In this document: piece after piece, positions 16,725 through 23,304 of the stretch | How the letters are laid out: the number at the start of each line of letters is the position of its first letter | Numbering within the stretch: the stretch's first letter is position 1 | Source: Comamonadaceae bacterium | GTDB lineage: Bacteria > Pseudomonadota > Gammaproteobacteria > Burkholderiales > Burkholderiaceae_C | Direction of reading: 5' to 3' | Length of the DNA stretch: 64,000 nucleotides | NCBI GenBank assembly: GCA_027486255.1 | Contig: JAIXPL010000001.1 | Location: 24,643 to 88,642 of the forward strand | The notes under the pieces: model-generated | Databases searched by the model: none | The model's input: only the letters and a program-made list of their open reading frames with translations | Told to the model about the DNA's origin: nothing | Made by a program: the position numbers and the translations under genes

Positions 16725-17195
16725 ATGGCGGTGAGGCTGATGGAAATCGCAAGTGCTGAAGATCAGATGGCACTATGGAAGCTCATCAATGACAACGTGT
16801 GGGCTGCTATCAATCAGCAAGCACGTGATGAGGCAGAGCGCAAAGCTGCAGCGCAGCGTGCTGCGAAGTTTAAGGGTGGCAAGCGAAAGTCGAAGGGTGC
16901 ATCGCCATCTGTTCGCCTACCCCTACCACCCCCAACCAAAAAAGCGGCACCCCCACCACCGCAGCAGCAGAAAACGGCTGTAGGTGCTCAGCAGCTGCCC
17001 ACACGTGCAGCCAACCCCCAACAGCTTGCAGCAGAGCCCACCCAACCCATCGCAGCACAGAAGCCAATTGCGCCAACCCAACCGACAGGACTTACAGCAT
17101 CGGCACAGCCTCAACCTATGCCATCAAATCCGCTCAAACCACCCAAAAAAAGTAGGTTTTCGGCGAGAGACATAGCTGCTGCAAAAAAGTGGTGA
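16725..17195 (+). CDS. Pro/Ala/Gln-rich protein of unknown function
   Basis: 156 residues. The N-terminal 45 (MEIASAEDQMALWKLINDNVWAAI) form an amphipathic helix region, followed by a basic segment KFKGGKRKSKG and a long low-complexity Pro/Gln/Ala tract to about residue 140, ending in SARDIAAAKKW. A GGAG site precedes the ATG. Proteins with this start occur, as I recall, in related islands. The disordered tract suggests a linker or scaffold role; nothing firmer is supported. Confidence 0.65.
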   Translation: MAVRLMEIASAEDQMALWKLINDNVWAAINQQARDEAERKAAAQRAAKFKGGKRKSKGASPSVRLPLPPPTKKAAPPPPQQQKTAVGAQQLPTRAANPQQLAAEPTQPIAAQKPIAPTQPTGLTASAQPQPMPSNPLKPPKKSRFSARDIAAAKKW

Positions 17196-17527
17196 GTGGG
17201 GATGAGAGGCATAGTGAAAATGGTTGCAGCACCCAAAAAATTTCTGCTGCAGTTTTCGAAGGGGGTGCAGAACCTAACCCCCACCACTTTTAATCTAACC
17301 ACCCTACAAGCTGTCGATGGCAGAGCCCTTTAACGAGGCGAGCACAGCTGTGGCAATCGACGTGCTGTAGGGCTGCTGTATGGTCGATAGAGCCCATCTG
17401 CTGTACTTCAATGACGTAGCAGCGTCCTAAAAATCGACACTGAACGTAGAGGCTTTGGTGGCACGCCGACAGACTCTTTTTCACAGGGTGAGAAGCGTCT
17501 TTTCTTTGGTTTTTAGTCAGTCCCAAA
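17196..17527. other. Non-coding right end of the element
   Basis: No supported gene. It contains a terminator-like hairpin (17261-17282, GGGGGT/ACCCCC), an inverted pair AAAAGTGGTG (17186-17195) / CACCACTTTT (17282-17291) and the dispersed repeat copy 4. The leftward open frame 17290-17526 has no ribosome-binding site and unusual composition, and I do not accept it. Confidence 0.5.
17419..17443 (-). repeat. Dispersed element repeat, copy 4
   Basis: Positions 17419-17438 are the exact reverse complement of 11868-11887, and 17421-17443 match 14887-14909 with two differences. It lies in the non-coding right end of the element, 156 bp from attR. Confidence 0.65.
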
Positions 17528-17548
17528 TAAACTACAGACTAAACTACA
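17528..17548 (+). repeat. Two direct TAAACTACA motifs near attR
   Basis: Copies at 17528-17536 and 17540-17548, start to start 12 bp. The nearer one is 45 bp from attR. At the left end the same motif occurs as an inverted pair, the nearer copy 46 bp from attL. This symmetric placement fits integrase arm-type binding sites (inference). Confidence 0.6.
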
Positions 17549-17593
17549 ATAGAGAAATTACCAATAAAATCAACAGCTTGCATTATGTTTAGG

Positions 17594-17642
17594 TACGTTC
17601 GGGACGTAGAGGCCGGAGGTTCGAATCCTCTCACCCCGACCA
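17594..17642 (+). repeat. Right attachment site (49-bp direct repeat, copy 2)
   Basis: Perfect copy of 7047-7095 (tRNA-Pro anticodon arm to CCA). It is not a functional tRNA because the 5' half is missing: the upstream bases CATTATGTTTAGG do not match a D arm or acceptor strand. Confidence 0.95.
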
Positions 17643-17654
17643 GAGAAGACCCAT

Positions 17655-17692
17655 AAAAACCCACCGATTCCTCAAGGTCGGTGGTTTTTTTT
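17655..17692 (+). terminator. Displaced tRNA-Pro terminator
   Basis: Arms CCACCGA and TCGGTGG with a 10-nt loop, followed by eight T's. It lies 13 bp past the CCA of the truncated tRNA copy, the position expected for the original tRNA-Pro terminator before integration. Confidence 0.85.
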
Positions 17693-17793
17693 CGGGTCCT
17701 TGCGCCTTTAGGGGAATCCTGTAGCAGGGTTCGGTTTCGGAAATGTTCAAATTCCGTTTCCTCTTCAATATCGCCCTCAAGGAGAACCAGCCC

Positions 17794-18777
17794 ATGAAAA
17801 CCCGCCGCCAGTTGATCCAAGGCGCCGCTGCAGTGAGTGTGCTCAGTCTGACTCCCCTCATTTCTCGGGCTCAGACCCGAGTGGAGTCCTTGCGCATCAT
17901 TGTGGGCTTTCCGCCAGGGGGAACGACCGACGCGTTCTCGCGGCGCGTCGGTGAAAAACTGCGTGGCACTTTCGCCAATACAGTCATCATCGACAACAAG
18001 CCGGGCGCGGGTGGACAACTCGGCGTGATGACCCTGAAGTCGGCCGCGGCTGACGGGGCCCACATTTTGTATTCGCCGGCGTCCATGATGACCATCTACC
18101 CGCACTCTTACTCTCGCCTGGGGTATGCGGTCTCCGATGTGGCGCCCATCGGCATCGGCCACTCCACCGACCACGCTTTCGTTGTCGGTCCGGCGGTGCC
18201 CGATTCGGTGAAGAACGTGCGAGATTTTGTTGAGTGGGCCAAGGCCAACCCGGGTAAAGCCAGCATCGGAAACCCGGCTGCGGGCTCCATGCCCCACCTG
18301 CTGGCCGGCCGGCTGGCCATGCTGGGCGGCTTCCAGATCACCAATGTGCCTTTTGCCGGTTCGGGTCCAGCCATCCCGCAGGTGCTGGGCGGCCAGCTCG
18401 CAGGCATGTCCTCGCCACTCGGCGACTGGGTGCAACACCACCGCGGTGGCAAGGCCCGCATCCTGGCCACTTCGGGCCCGGAGCGCTCGCCGTACACCCC
18501 GGATGTGGCCACCTACAGAGAGCAGGGTTTTGGTGAGCTCATGGTGCGGGAGTGGTTCGGCTTCTTCGCGCCAGCTGGTATCAGCGACGCGAACCGGGAC
18601 AACCTGAACACCGCGCTGCGTGCGGCGATGAACCAGCCTGATATCCGCGATTTCCTCACGCCACTGGCAGCCTATCTCGAGGCCAGCACCGTGGCCGATC
18701 ACAACCGCCGCTTGGCCGCCGACTCTGACATGGCCCGCCGCCTCGTAAGCGCTCTGGGCTTCAAGGCTGATTCTTGA
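17794..18777 (+). CDS. Bug-family (TctC-like) substrate-binding protein
   Basis: 327 residues from the ATG at 17794 with an AAGGAG ribosome-binding site. The signal peptide starts MKTRRQLIQGAAAVSVL; the twin Arg suggests Tat export. The mature protein has the Bug signatures: IIVGFPPGGTTDAFSR, DNKPGAGGQLG and the SIGNPAAGSMPHLLAG region. These are periplasmic receptors for carboxylates or other small acids feeding tripartite transporters. No TctA/TctB gene is adjacent, so it is an orphan receptor, typical of Burkholderiales, which hold dozens. Confidence 0.93.
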   Translation: MKTRRQLIQGAAAVSVLSLTPLISRAQTRVESLRIIVGFPPGGTTDAFSRRVGEKLRGTFANTVIIDNKPGAGGQLGVMTLKSAAADGAHILYSPASMMTIYPHSYSRLGYAVSDVAPIGIGHSTDHAFVVGPAVPDSVKNVRDFVEWAKANPGKASIGNPAAGSMPHLLAGRLAMLGGFQITNVPFAGSGPAIPQVLGGQLAGMSSPLGDWVQHHRGGKARILATSGPERSPYTPDVATYREQGFGELMVREWFGFFAPAGISDANRDNLNTALRAAMNQPDIRDFLTPLAAYLEASTVADHNRRLAADSDMARRLVSALGFKADS

Positions 18778-19171
18778 TGGCATCGACCAGCGCATCCTGA
18801 ATTGCGCTGGGCTGGGTCGCGAGGCCAGTTGGTTTTGCTCAGGCCGCTGCGGCGGCCTGCTTGGTCAGTGCCAGGCAGCCGCCGGCTTCGGTGTCGGCGG
18901 CAGGTGTGCCGCCGAGGGATTTGAACAAGCGGTGGTGTCGTAGCCAGGGCATTTATCTGAGCCTCAGTGCCCTCTTCACGCTATTTGTTGACAGCGTTCG
19001 CAGAAGGATCAATGGGGCCTAGCGCGCATGCCCTTGATCGGCTCGGCCAGTGCCTTACAAGATAAACTGAGCCGTCAGTTTTAACGTCTCTTAATTTTTC
19101 AGTTCACAGAATCCGTTCCGTTTTGCAGCAGGGGCGAATTCTTGTGCATTTTTTAGCCTCAAGGACATCCA
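18778..19171. other. 394-bp region without an intact gene
   Basis: GC-rich at first, then nearer the average. The only coding-like piece is the short leftward frame at 18839-18952. A promoter for the downstream lipoprotein gene probably lies in the AT-richer last 120 bp, but I cannot fix its elements. Confidence 0.4.
18839..18952 (-). pseudogene. Possible relic of an IS transposase C-terminus
   Basis: A 37-residue frame reading MPWLRHHRLFKSLGGTPA, reminiscent of the conserved end of IS3/IS481-type transposases (a Tyr/His-x-x-R-x-H-x-x-LGG-x-x-P pattern). A stop codon lies directly upstream in frame, and no terminal inverted repeats are visible. The resemblance is weak and may be chance. Confidence 0.2.
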
Positions 19172-19534
19172 ATGAAATTCAACCGAAGCGCATTCGCCGG
19201 CATGGCTTTTTCGACCCTGTTTCTGGCCGCTTGCGGGCAAGGATCTGGCCCCGGCAAGACAGCTATTGAAATGTTCGAGAAGGTCTGCAAGACCAACGAT
19301 TACTCGGCCATGCTGGAGTACGTGGCACCTGAGTCGGCTGCCCTGATGGGGATCGGCGTGGGCATCATGAAGGACAAGGGCGCGGCAAACGATGCCCACT
19401 TCTGCAAAGCCCCGATCAAGGTGGTGTCCGAAAAGATCACCGACAACACCGCCGTCGTGGTGCTCAGTACCGACGAAAAGCCCATGGACTGGAAAAAAAT
19501 CGACGGTAAATGGAAATACACCATCAAAAAATAA
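19172..19534 (+). CDS. Small lipoprotein, DUF4878-like
   Basis: 120 residues with a lipoprotein signal ending in the lipobox LAAC (Cys 21). The mature domain begins GKTAIEMFEKVCKTNDYSAMLEYV, the cone-shaped NTF2-like start seen in DUF4878 proteins, and ends DWKKIDGKWKYTIKK. It is anchored in the envelope. It is followed 14 bp later by the YiiX-like gene and likely shares its transcript. Function unknown. Confidence 0.8.
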   Translation: MKFNRSAFAGMAFSTLFLAACGQGSGPGKTAIEMFEKVCKTNDYSAMLEYVAPESAALMGIGVGIMKDKGAANDAHFCKAPIKVVSEKITDNTAVVVLSTDEKPMDWKKIDGKWKYTIKK

Positions 19535-19548
19535 GAAAGCGTTTTTTG

Positions 19549-20175
19549 ATGGGCTCATCGGCGCTTCTTTTGGCGTCGATGGCGTGGCTCTGGGACGCTG
19601 CAGTCCATCGAGGCGAGCTCGCCTCGGTGCGGTCTCCAGGTCCTGGCGGCCCTGAGAATTCCCAGGCGGTTTTTTCAGTCCCTGCCCAGGGTGACCTGAT
19701 TTTCCGCACGGGCAGGGGGTTTTGGACGCCGTTTTTCTCAGCAGCCAACAAAACTCACGGGTACAGCCATGTCGGCGTGCTTGTCCTTGAGGGCCAGTCG
19801 TTCTTTGTGCTCCATGCGGAGGCCAATGACTTCACTCTGGAAGGCGGGGTGATCAAGACGCCCCTGGAGACCTTCATGGCTGAATCTGTGAGGTACATCA
19901 TCAGGCGCAACGAAATGCCCGCTGAGGTGAAGACCAGCTTTGTTTCAGCGCTTGAAGACATGCTCCGACTCAAGATAGGCTTTGACGGCCAGTTTGAGCT
20001 CGATGACCAAGGTCAGAAGGTCTATTGCACTGAATTTATCTGGCTGGCTGCGCGCCGGGCGGGCGTGATGGATTTGGGCCAGATCGACACCCTGTCTCAT
20101 AAGGCCTTTGTTTTGGTGGATTCCATTTACGCCTCTCCCCGGCTCGGAGAGAGCTACAAGCCCGGCGGGGTCTGA
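19549..20175 (+). CDS. YiiX/YebB-like NlpC/P60-superfamily protein
   Basis: 208 residues from the ATG at 19549; an earlier ATG at 19510 would overlap the lipoprotein gene. An N-terminal signal anchor (SSALLLASMAWLW) precedes a permuted papain-like domain with GDLIFRTGRGFWTPFF, the His motif GYSHVGVLV and the Cys motif VYCTEFIWLAARRAG. Proteins of this family are cell-envelope cysteine peptidases or amidases, but substrates are mostly unknown. Both catalytic residues are present. Confidence 0.85.
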   Translation: MGSSALLLASMAWLWDAAVHRGELASVRSPGPGGPENSQAVFSVPAQGDLIFRTGRGFWTPFFSAANKTHGYSHVGVLVLEGQSFFVLHAEANDFTLEGGVIKTPLETFMAESVRYIIRRNEMPAEVKTSFVSALEDMLRLKIGFDGQFELDDQGQKVYCTEFIWLAARRAGVMDLGQIDTLSHKAFVLVDSIYASPRLGESYKPGGV

Positions 20176-20331
20176 GCCTCGCGCACAGAGCGGCCACCGC
20201 GAGCGCCCCAAGCGGCCACCCTTCGATCCCGGATCAAGTGTTGCTGGGAGGACGCGCGGCCACCGGGCCGGCGGGGCTGCGCTGCCCGATGTGCAAAACG
20301 CCCGTGGCTCCCGGCCCCGGGCGTCATCCCG

Positions 20332-21309
20332 TCAGTCGCCCCGGATGCCTTGTTGCTTGATGATGTCCGCAAAGCGACGGGTGTCGGCCGCATTGAGCGC
20401 GGTCAGTTGTGCGGGGGTCATCGGAGTCGGTTCAGCACCGAGATTGCGGATGATCTGTGTGACCGCTGGTGTGACCAGGATGCGATTGATTTCCCGGTTC
20501 AGCCGATCGACCACAGCCTGGGGAGTGCCAGCTGGCGCATAGAAGCTGTGGGTGGATCCGCCGTCATAACCTTTCAGGCCCAGTTCAGCCAGGGTAGGTG
20601 TGTCGGGGTAGAGGAAGGAGCGTTTGGTGCTGCCCACGGCAAGCAGTCGCAGCGCGCCTGAACGGATATGCGGGGTGGCGATCCCGGGGTCCATGAAGAA
20701 GTCCAGGTTGCCGGCCAGCAGGTCTTGCAGAGCGGGTGCCGAACCGCGGTAGGGAATATGCACCGCGAAAAGGCCGGCCATGCTTTTGAGCATTTCTGCA
20801 CCAATGTGCGGTGTCGAACCATTGCCCGGGCTGCCATAGCTGAGCTTGCCGGGGTTGGCCCTGGCGAACTTTTGAAGATCGGCAAAACTGTTGAACTGGG
20901 AGTTGGATCGCACCACCAGGAACAATTCAAGGCGGGCAGTGGCGGCCACTGGAACCAGATCCTTGTTCGGGTCATAGGGCATCTTGGGCGTCAGCGTGGG
21001 CACCACCACCATGGTGCTTCCCGATGCCATGAGCAAGGTGTATCCATCACCTGGGGCTTTGGCCACCGCTTCGGCACCGACGATGCCACCCGCTCCGCTG
21101 CGGTTTTCCACCACCACGGGCACACCCAGTGCTTGTGACAGGGGCGTGGCCACCGCCCGGCCCAGCACATCGGGCGAGCTGCCTGGGGCGAAATTGATGA
21201 CCAGGCGAATGGGTTTGTTGGGCCAGTCCTGAGCGGCGGCGCCCAGGGGTGCAAGCAGCATTCCGACAAGGCCAGCGGCGAGGGCCCATCGACGTTGAAT
21301 TGAGAACAT
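20332..21309 (-). CDS. Bug-family (TctC-like) substrate-binding protein
   Basis: 325 residues with a Sec-type signal peptide cleaved near AAAQDW, then PNKPIRLVINFAPGSSPDVLGRAVATPLSQALG, VENRSGAGGIVGAEAVAKA and GDGYTLLMAS, all hallmarks of Bug receptors. GGAG precedes the ATG. It is the second orphan receptor in this region; the two share the fold but are not close copies, so they probably bind different ligands. No transporter or regulator gene is adjacent. Confidence 0.94.
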   Translation of the reverse strand: MFSIQRRWALAAGLVGMLLAPLGAAAQDWPNKPIRLVINFAPGSSPDVLGRAVATPLSQALGVPVVVENRSGAGGIVGAEAVAKAPGDGYTLLMASGSTMVVVPTLTPKMPYDPNKDLVPVAATARLELFLVVRSNSQFNSFADLQKFARANPGKLSYGSPGNGSTPHIGAEMLKSMAGLFAVHIPYRGSAPALQDLLAGNLDFFMDPGIATPHIRSGALRLLAVGSTKRSFLYPDTPTLAELGLKGYDGGSTHSFYAPAGTPQAVVDRLNREINRILVTPAVTQIIRNLGAEPTPMTPAQLTALNAADTRRFADIIKQQGIRGD

Positions 21310-21513
21310 GGGGAGGTCTCCTGAAAACTCGTTGAAGAGGCGCTCACGCCGATTCTCAGGGTCGAGATTCGTCTAAAAACGTGGCGCCGATGTGCGAAGC
21401 GCGGAGATTTTAGAAGCGCTTTGTTCGTGGCGAGGAAAACCCAGCGCAGGGGCACACAAGTTGAAGGGTCAAGCGATGAAGCCCTCTTTTATTTCCGACG
21501 CGTATAGTTGGGC

Positions 21514-21557
21514 AAAATTTGATTAAATAAAATGATCAATCGCTATAATCAAATTTT
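21514..21557. promoter_or_regulatory. H-NS gene promoter inside a 12-bp inverted repeat
   Basis: Perfect arms AAAATTTGATTA (21514-21525) and TAATCAAATTTT (21546-21557). The right arm overlaps a TATAAT (21544-21549), the left a TTGATT (21519-21524) that could be a -35 with 19-bp spacing. AT-rich dyads of this sort suit autoregulation by the H-NS product or another repressor (inference). Confidence 0.55.
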
Positions 21558-21575
21558 TAATAACACGAGGCTCAC

Positions 21576-21881
21576 ATGGCTACTTTAAAAGATCTGCTTT
21601 CTCAAATCGAATCTCTGCAGGGCCAGGTGGCCGAAGTCCGGCAGCGGGAAGTTGGCGAAGCGATCGCCAAGGTGAGAAGTATTATTGATGAGTATCAACT
21701 CAGCATCGCGGATGTGTTTCCCAATAACCGGGCGCCCAAGGCGACCACGGCCAAGAAGGCTGGTGGCAAGGTCGCAGCCAAATACCGCGACCCGCTTAGC
21801 GGAAAAACCTGGAGCGGGCGCGGCCTTGCACCTAAATGGCTGGCCGGCAAAAACAAGGATGATTATTTGATTAAAGGCTGA
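21576..21881 (+). CDS. H-NS family nucleoid-associated protein
   Basis: 101 residues. An N-terminal coiled-coil oligomerisation helix (about 1-50) is joined by a basic linker (KATTAKKAGGKVAAK) to the C-terminal DNA-binding motif KYRDPLSGKTWSGRGLAPKWL, the betaproteobacterial (Bv3F-like) version of the AT-hook-like loop. It binds AT-rich DNA and silences foreign genes. CACGAGG is the ribosome-binding site. It stands alone between a Bug receptor gene and the pilus cluster with its own promoter and terminator. Confidence 0.94.
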   Translation: MATLKDLLSQIESLQGQVAEVRQREVGEAIAKVRSIIDEYQLSIADVFPNNRAPKATTAKKAGGKVAAKYRDPLSGKTWSGRGLAPKWLAGKNKDDYLIKG

Positions 21882-21920
21882 TGCCTCAACTCAGCAGTTA
21901 TTCGTCGCCAGTTATCCCAC

Positions 21921-21942
21921 AGCCCGCCATCGCGGGCTTTTT
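21921..21942 (+). terminator. Terminator of the H-NS gene
   Basis: Arms AGCCCGC and GCGGGCT around CATC, followed by TTTTT, 40 bp after the stop codon. Confidence 0.85.
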
Positions 21943-22056
21943 AATGCCTGCTTTCTAAAGATGGGGGCTGGCTTGTATATATTTAATAAGAAGTCAATTG
22001 AGGTGGCCCCTCTGAATTCCTAGACTGCATTTCTTGTTGCGTCGTGGGAGTCTGAT

Positions 22057-23304
22057 ATGCCACCTGCATTTCCCAGCCTGTCTGCCGCCAGACCTGAGGC
22101 GGATGCCGACCCGTGGGTCCTGTCCCAGGGCGGGAGCGAAGAGGGCCAGGTCATCCGATTCCTGGATCGCTTGCTGTGGCATGCCCACCGCATGAGGGCC
22201 TCCGACCTTCATTTCGAACCCTACGAGGATCTGTATCGCATCCGCATGAGGGTCGATGGGCAATTGAGGGAGGTCAGCAGGCCCCCCTTGGCGGTCAAAG
22301 ACCGGATCGCCTCGCGCATCAAGGTGCTTGCCAAGCTCGATATTTCGGAAAAGCGTTTGCCGCAGGACGGGCGCATGCGCCACAACGTGGCTACCCAGCA
22401 GACGGCAGACTTTCGGGTCAGCACCCTGCCCACGCTCTTCGGAGAAAAGGTGGTACTGCGCCTGCTTGACGCCGGCCCGGCCCATCTCGACCTCGATGTC
22501 CTGGGCTACGAAGACGCCCAGAAAGCCGCACTCCTGGAGGCCATCCACCGCCCATGGGGCATGGTGCTGGTCACCGGCCCCACCGGCTCGGGCAAGACCT
22601 TGTCGCTCTACAGTGCCTTGCGCGTGCTCAATGGCACGGGCCTGAACATTTCCACCGCGGAAGACCCTTCAGAGATCAACCTGCCGGGCGTGAACCAGGT
22701 GAATGTCAACGAGAAGGCGGGCCTGAGCTTTGCTGTGGCCCTGCGCGCTTTTTTGCGGCAAGACCCCGACGTGGTCATGATCGGTGAAATCCGTGACCTC
22801 GAGACCGCGGACATGGCCCTGAAGGCCGCGCAAACGGGGCATCTCGTCTTGTCCACGTTGCACACCAACGATGCACCCTCCAGTCTGGCCCGCCTGCGGC
22901 ACATGGGCGTGGCGGCCCACAACATTGCAGCCAGTGTGGGCCTGGTGACGGCGCAGCGCCTGGTGCGCAGGCTGTGCCCTGCCTGCCGGCAGCCCTGCGA
23001 ACTCCACCCCGCCGTCTTGCTCAACGCCGGCTTCAAGTCCGAGGCACTCGATGGAAGTTGGATACCTTACCGAGCCGTCGGTTGCGCCGATTGCCACCAG
23101 GGCTACTTGGGCCGCATCGGCGTCTTTCAGGTCATGCCGGTCAGCCAGGCCATGCAGGAGCTCATCTTGCAGGAATGCAGCGCCGCCGAGATGGCCCGCC
23201 AGGCCGCTCGCGAAGGCGTTCTGAGCTTGCGTGAGGCGGGCTTGCGCAAAGTTAAACTGGGCCTGACTTCTGTCGAAGAGATCATCGACCAAACCAATGC
23301 CTAG
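22057..23304 (+). CDS. pilB: GspE/PilB-type secretion ATPase lacking the N-terminal domain
   Basis: ATPase that powers type IV pilus extension. 415 residues, against about 560-580 for full PilB: the start lies directly before the N2 domain (RASDLHFEPYEDLYRIRMRVDG, 47-68), so the N1/MshEN domain is missing. Walker A GPTGSGKT is at 174-181, the Asp box near 199-205, Walker B MIGEIRD at 241-247, the His box at 260-270 and the zinc Cys pairs at 307/310 and 343/346. A GGGAG site precedes the ATG, and the 175 bp upstream are not coding. The pilC-pilD context supports pilB, but a minor secretion role is possible. Confidence 0.85.
   Translation: MPPAFPSLSAARPEADADPWVLSQGGSEEGQVIRFLDRLLWHAHRMRASDLHFEPYEDLYRIRMRVDGQLREVSRPPLAVKDRIASRIKVLAKLDISEKRLPQDGRMRHNVATQQTADFRVSTLPTLFGEKVVLRLLDAGPAHLDLDVLGYEDAQKAALLEAIHRPWGMVLVTGPTGSGKTLSLYSALRVLNGTGLNISTAEDPSEINLPGVNQVNVNEKAGLSFAVALRAFLRQDPDVVMIGEIRDLETADMALKAAQTGHLVLSTLHTNDAPSSLARLRHMGVAAHNIAASVGLVTAQRLVRRLCPACRQPCELHPAVLLNAGFKSEALDGSWIPYRAVGCADCHQGYLGRIGVFQVMPVSQAMQELILQECSAAEMARQAAREGVLSLREAGLRKVKLGLTSVEEIIDQTNA

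Larger units (their letters stand above)
7096..17642. mobile_element. 10.5-kb integrative element in tRNA-Pro
   Basis: Bounded by the 49-bp att repeats, with an integrase gene reading inward from the tRNA side. The interior is visibly more AT-rich than both flanks and holds no housekeeping gene. It encodes two tyrosine recombinases, an AAA+ ATPase, a possible replication protein, several membrane proteins and many unrecognised genes. I see no capsid, tail, relaxase, VirB/VirD4 or Zot-like gene. It is therefore best described as a small integrative (possibly satellite or mobilisable) element, not a complete prophage or ICE. Confidence 0.93.

Noticed and set aside
17290..17526. Leftward 78-codon frame at the right end of the element
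   Set aside because: No ribosome-binding site and no family resemblance. Its only recurring piece is the translated dispersed repeat, so I treat the region as non-coding.
7096..17593. High density of CTGCAG in the element as a possible modification signal
   Set aside because: Many copies are visible, but the host genes also use CTGCAG (Leu-Gln) often. Without a count I cannot claim enrichment.
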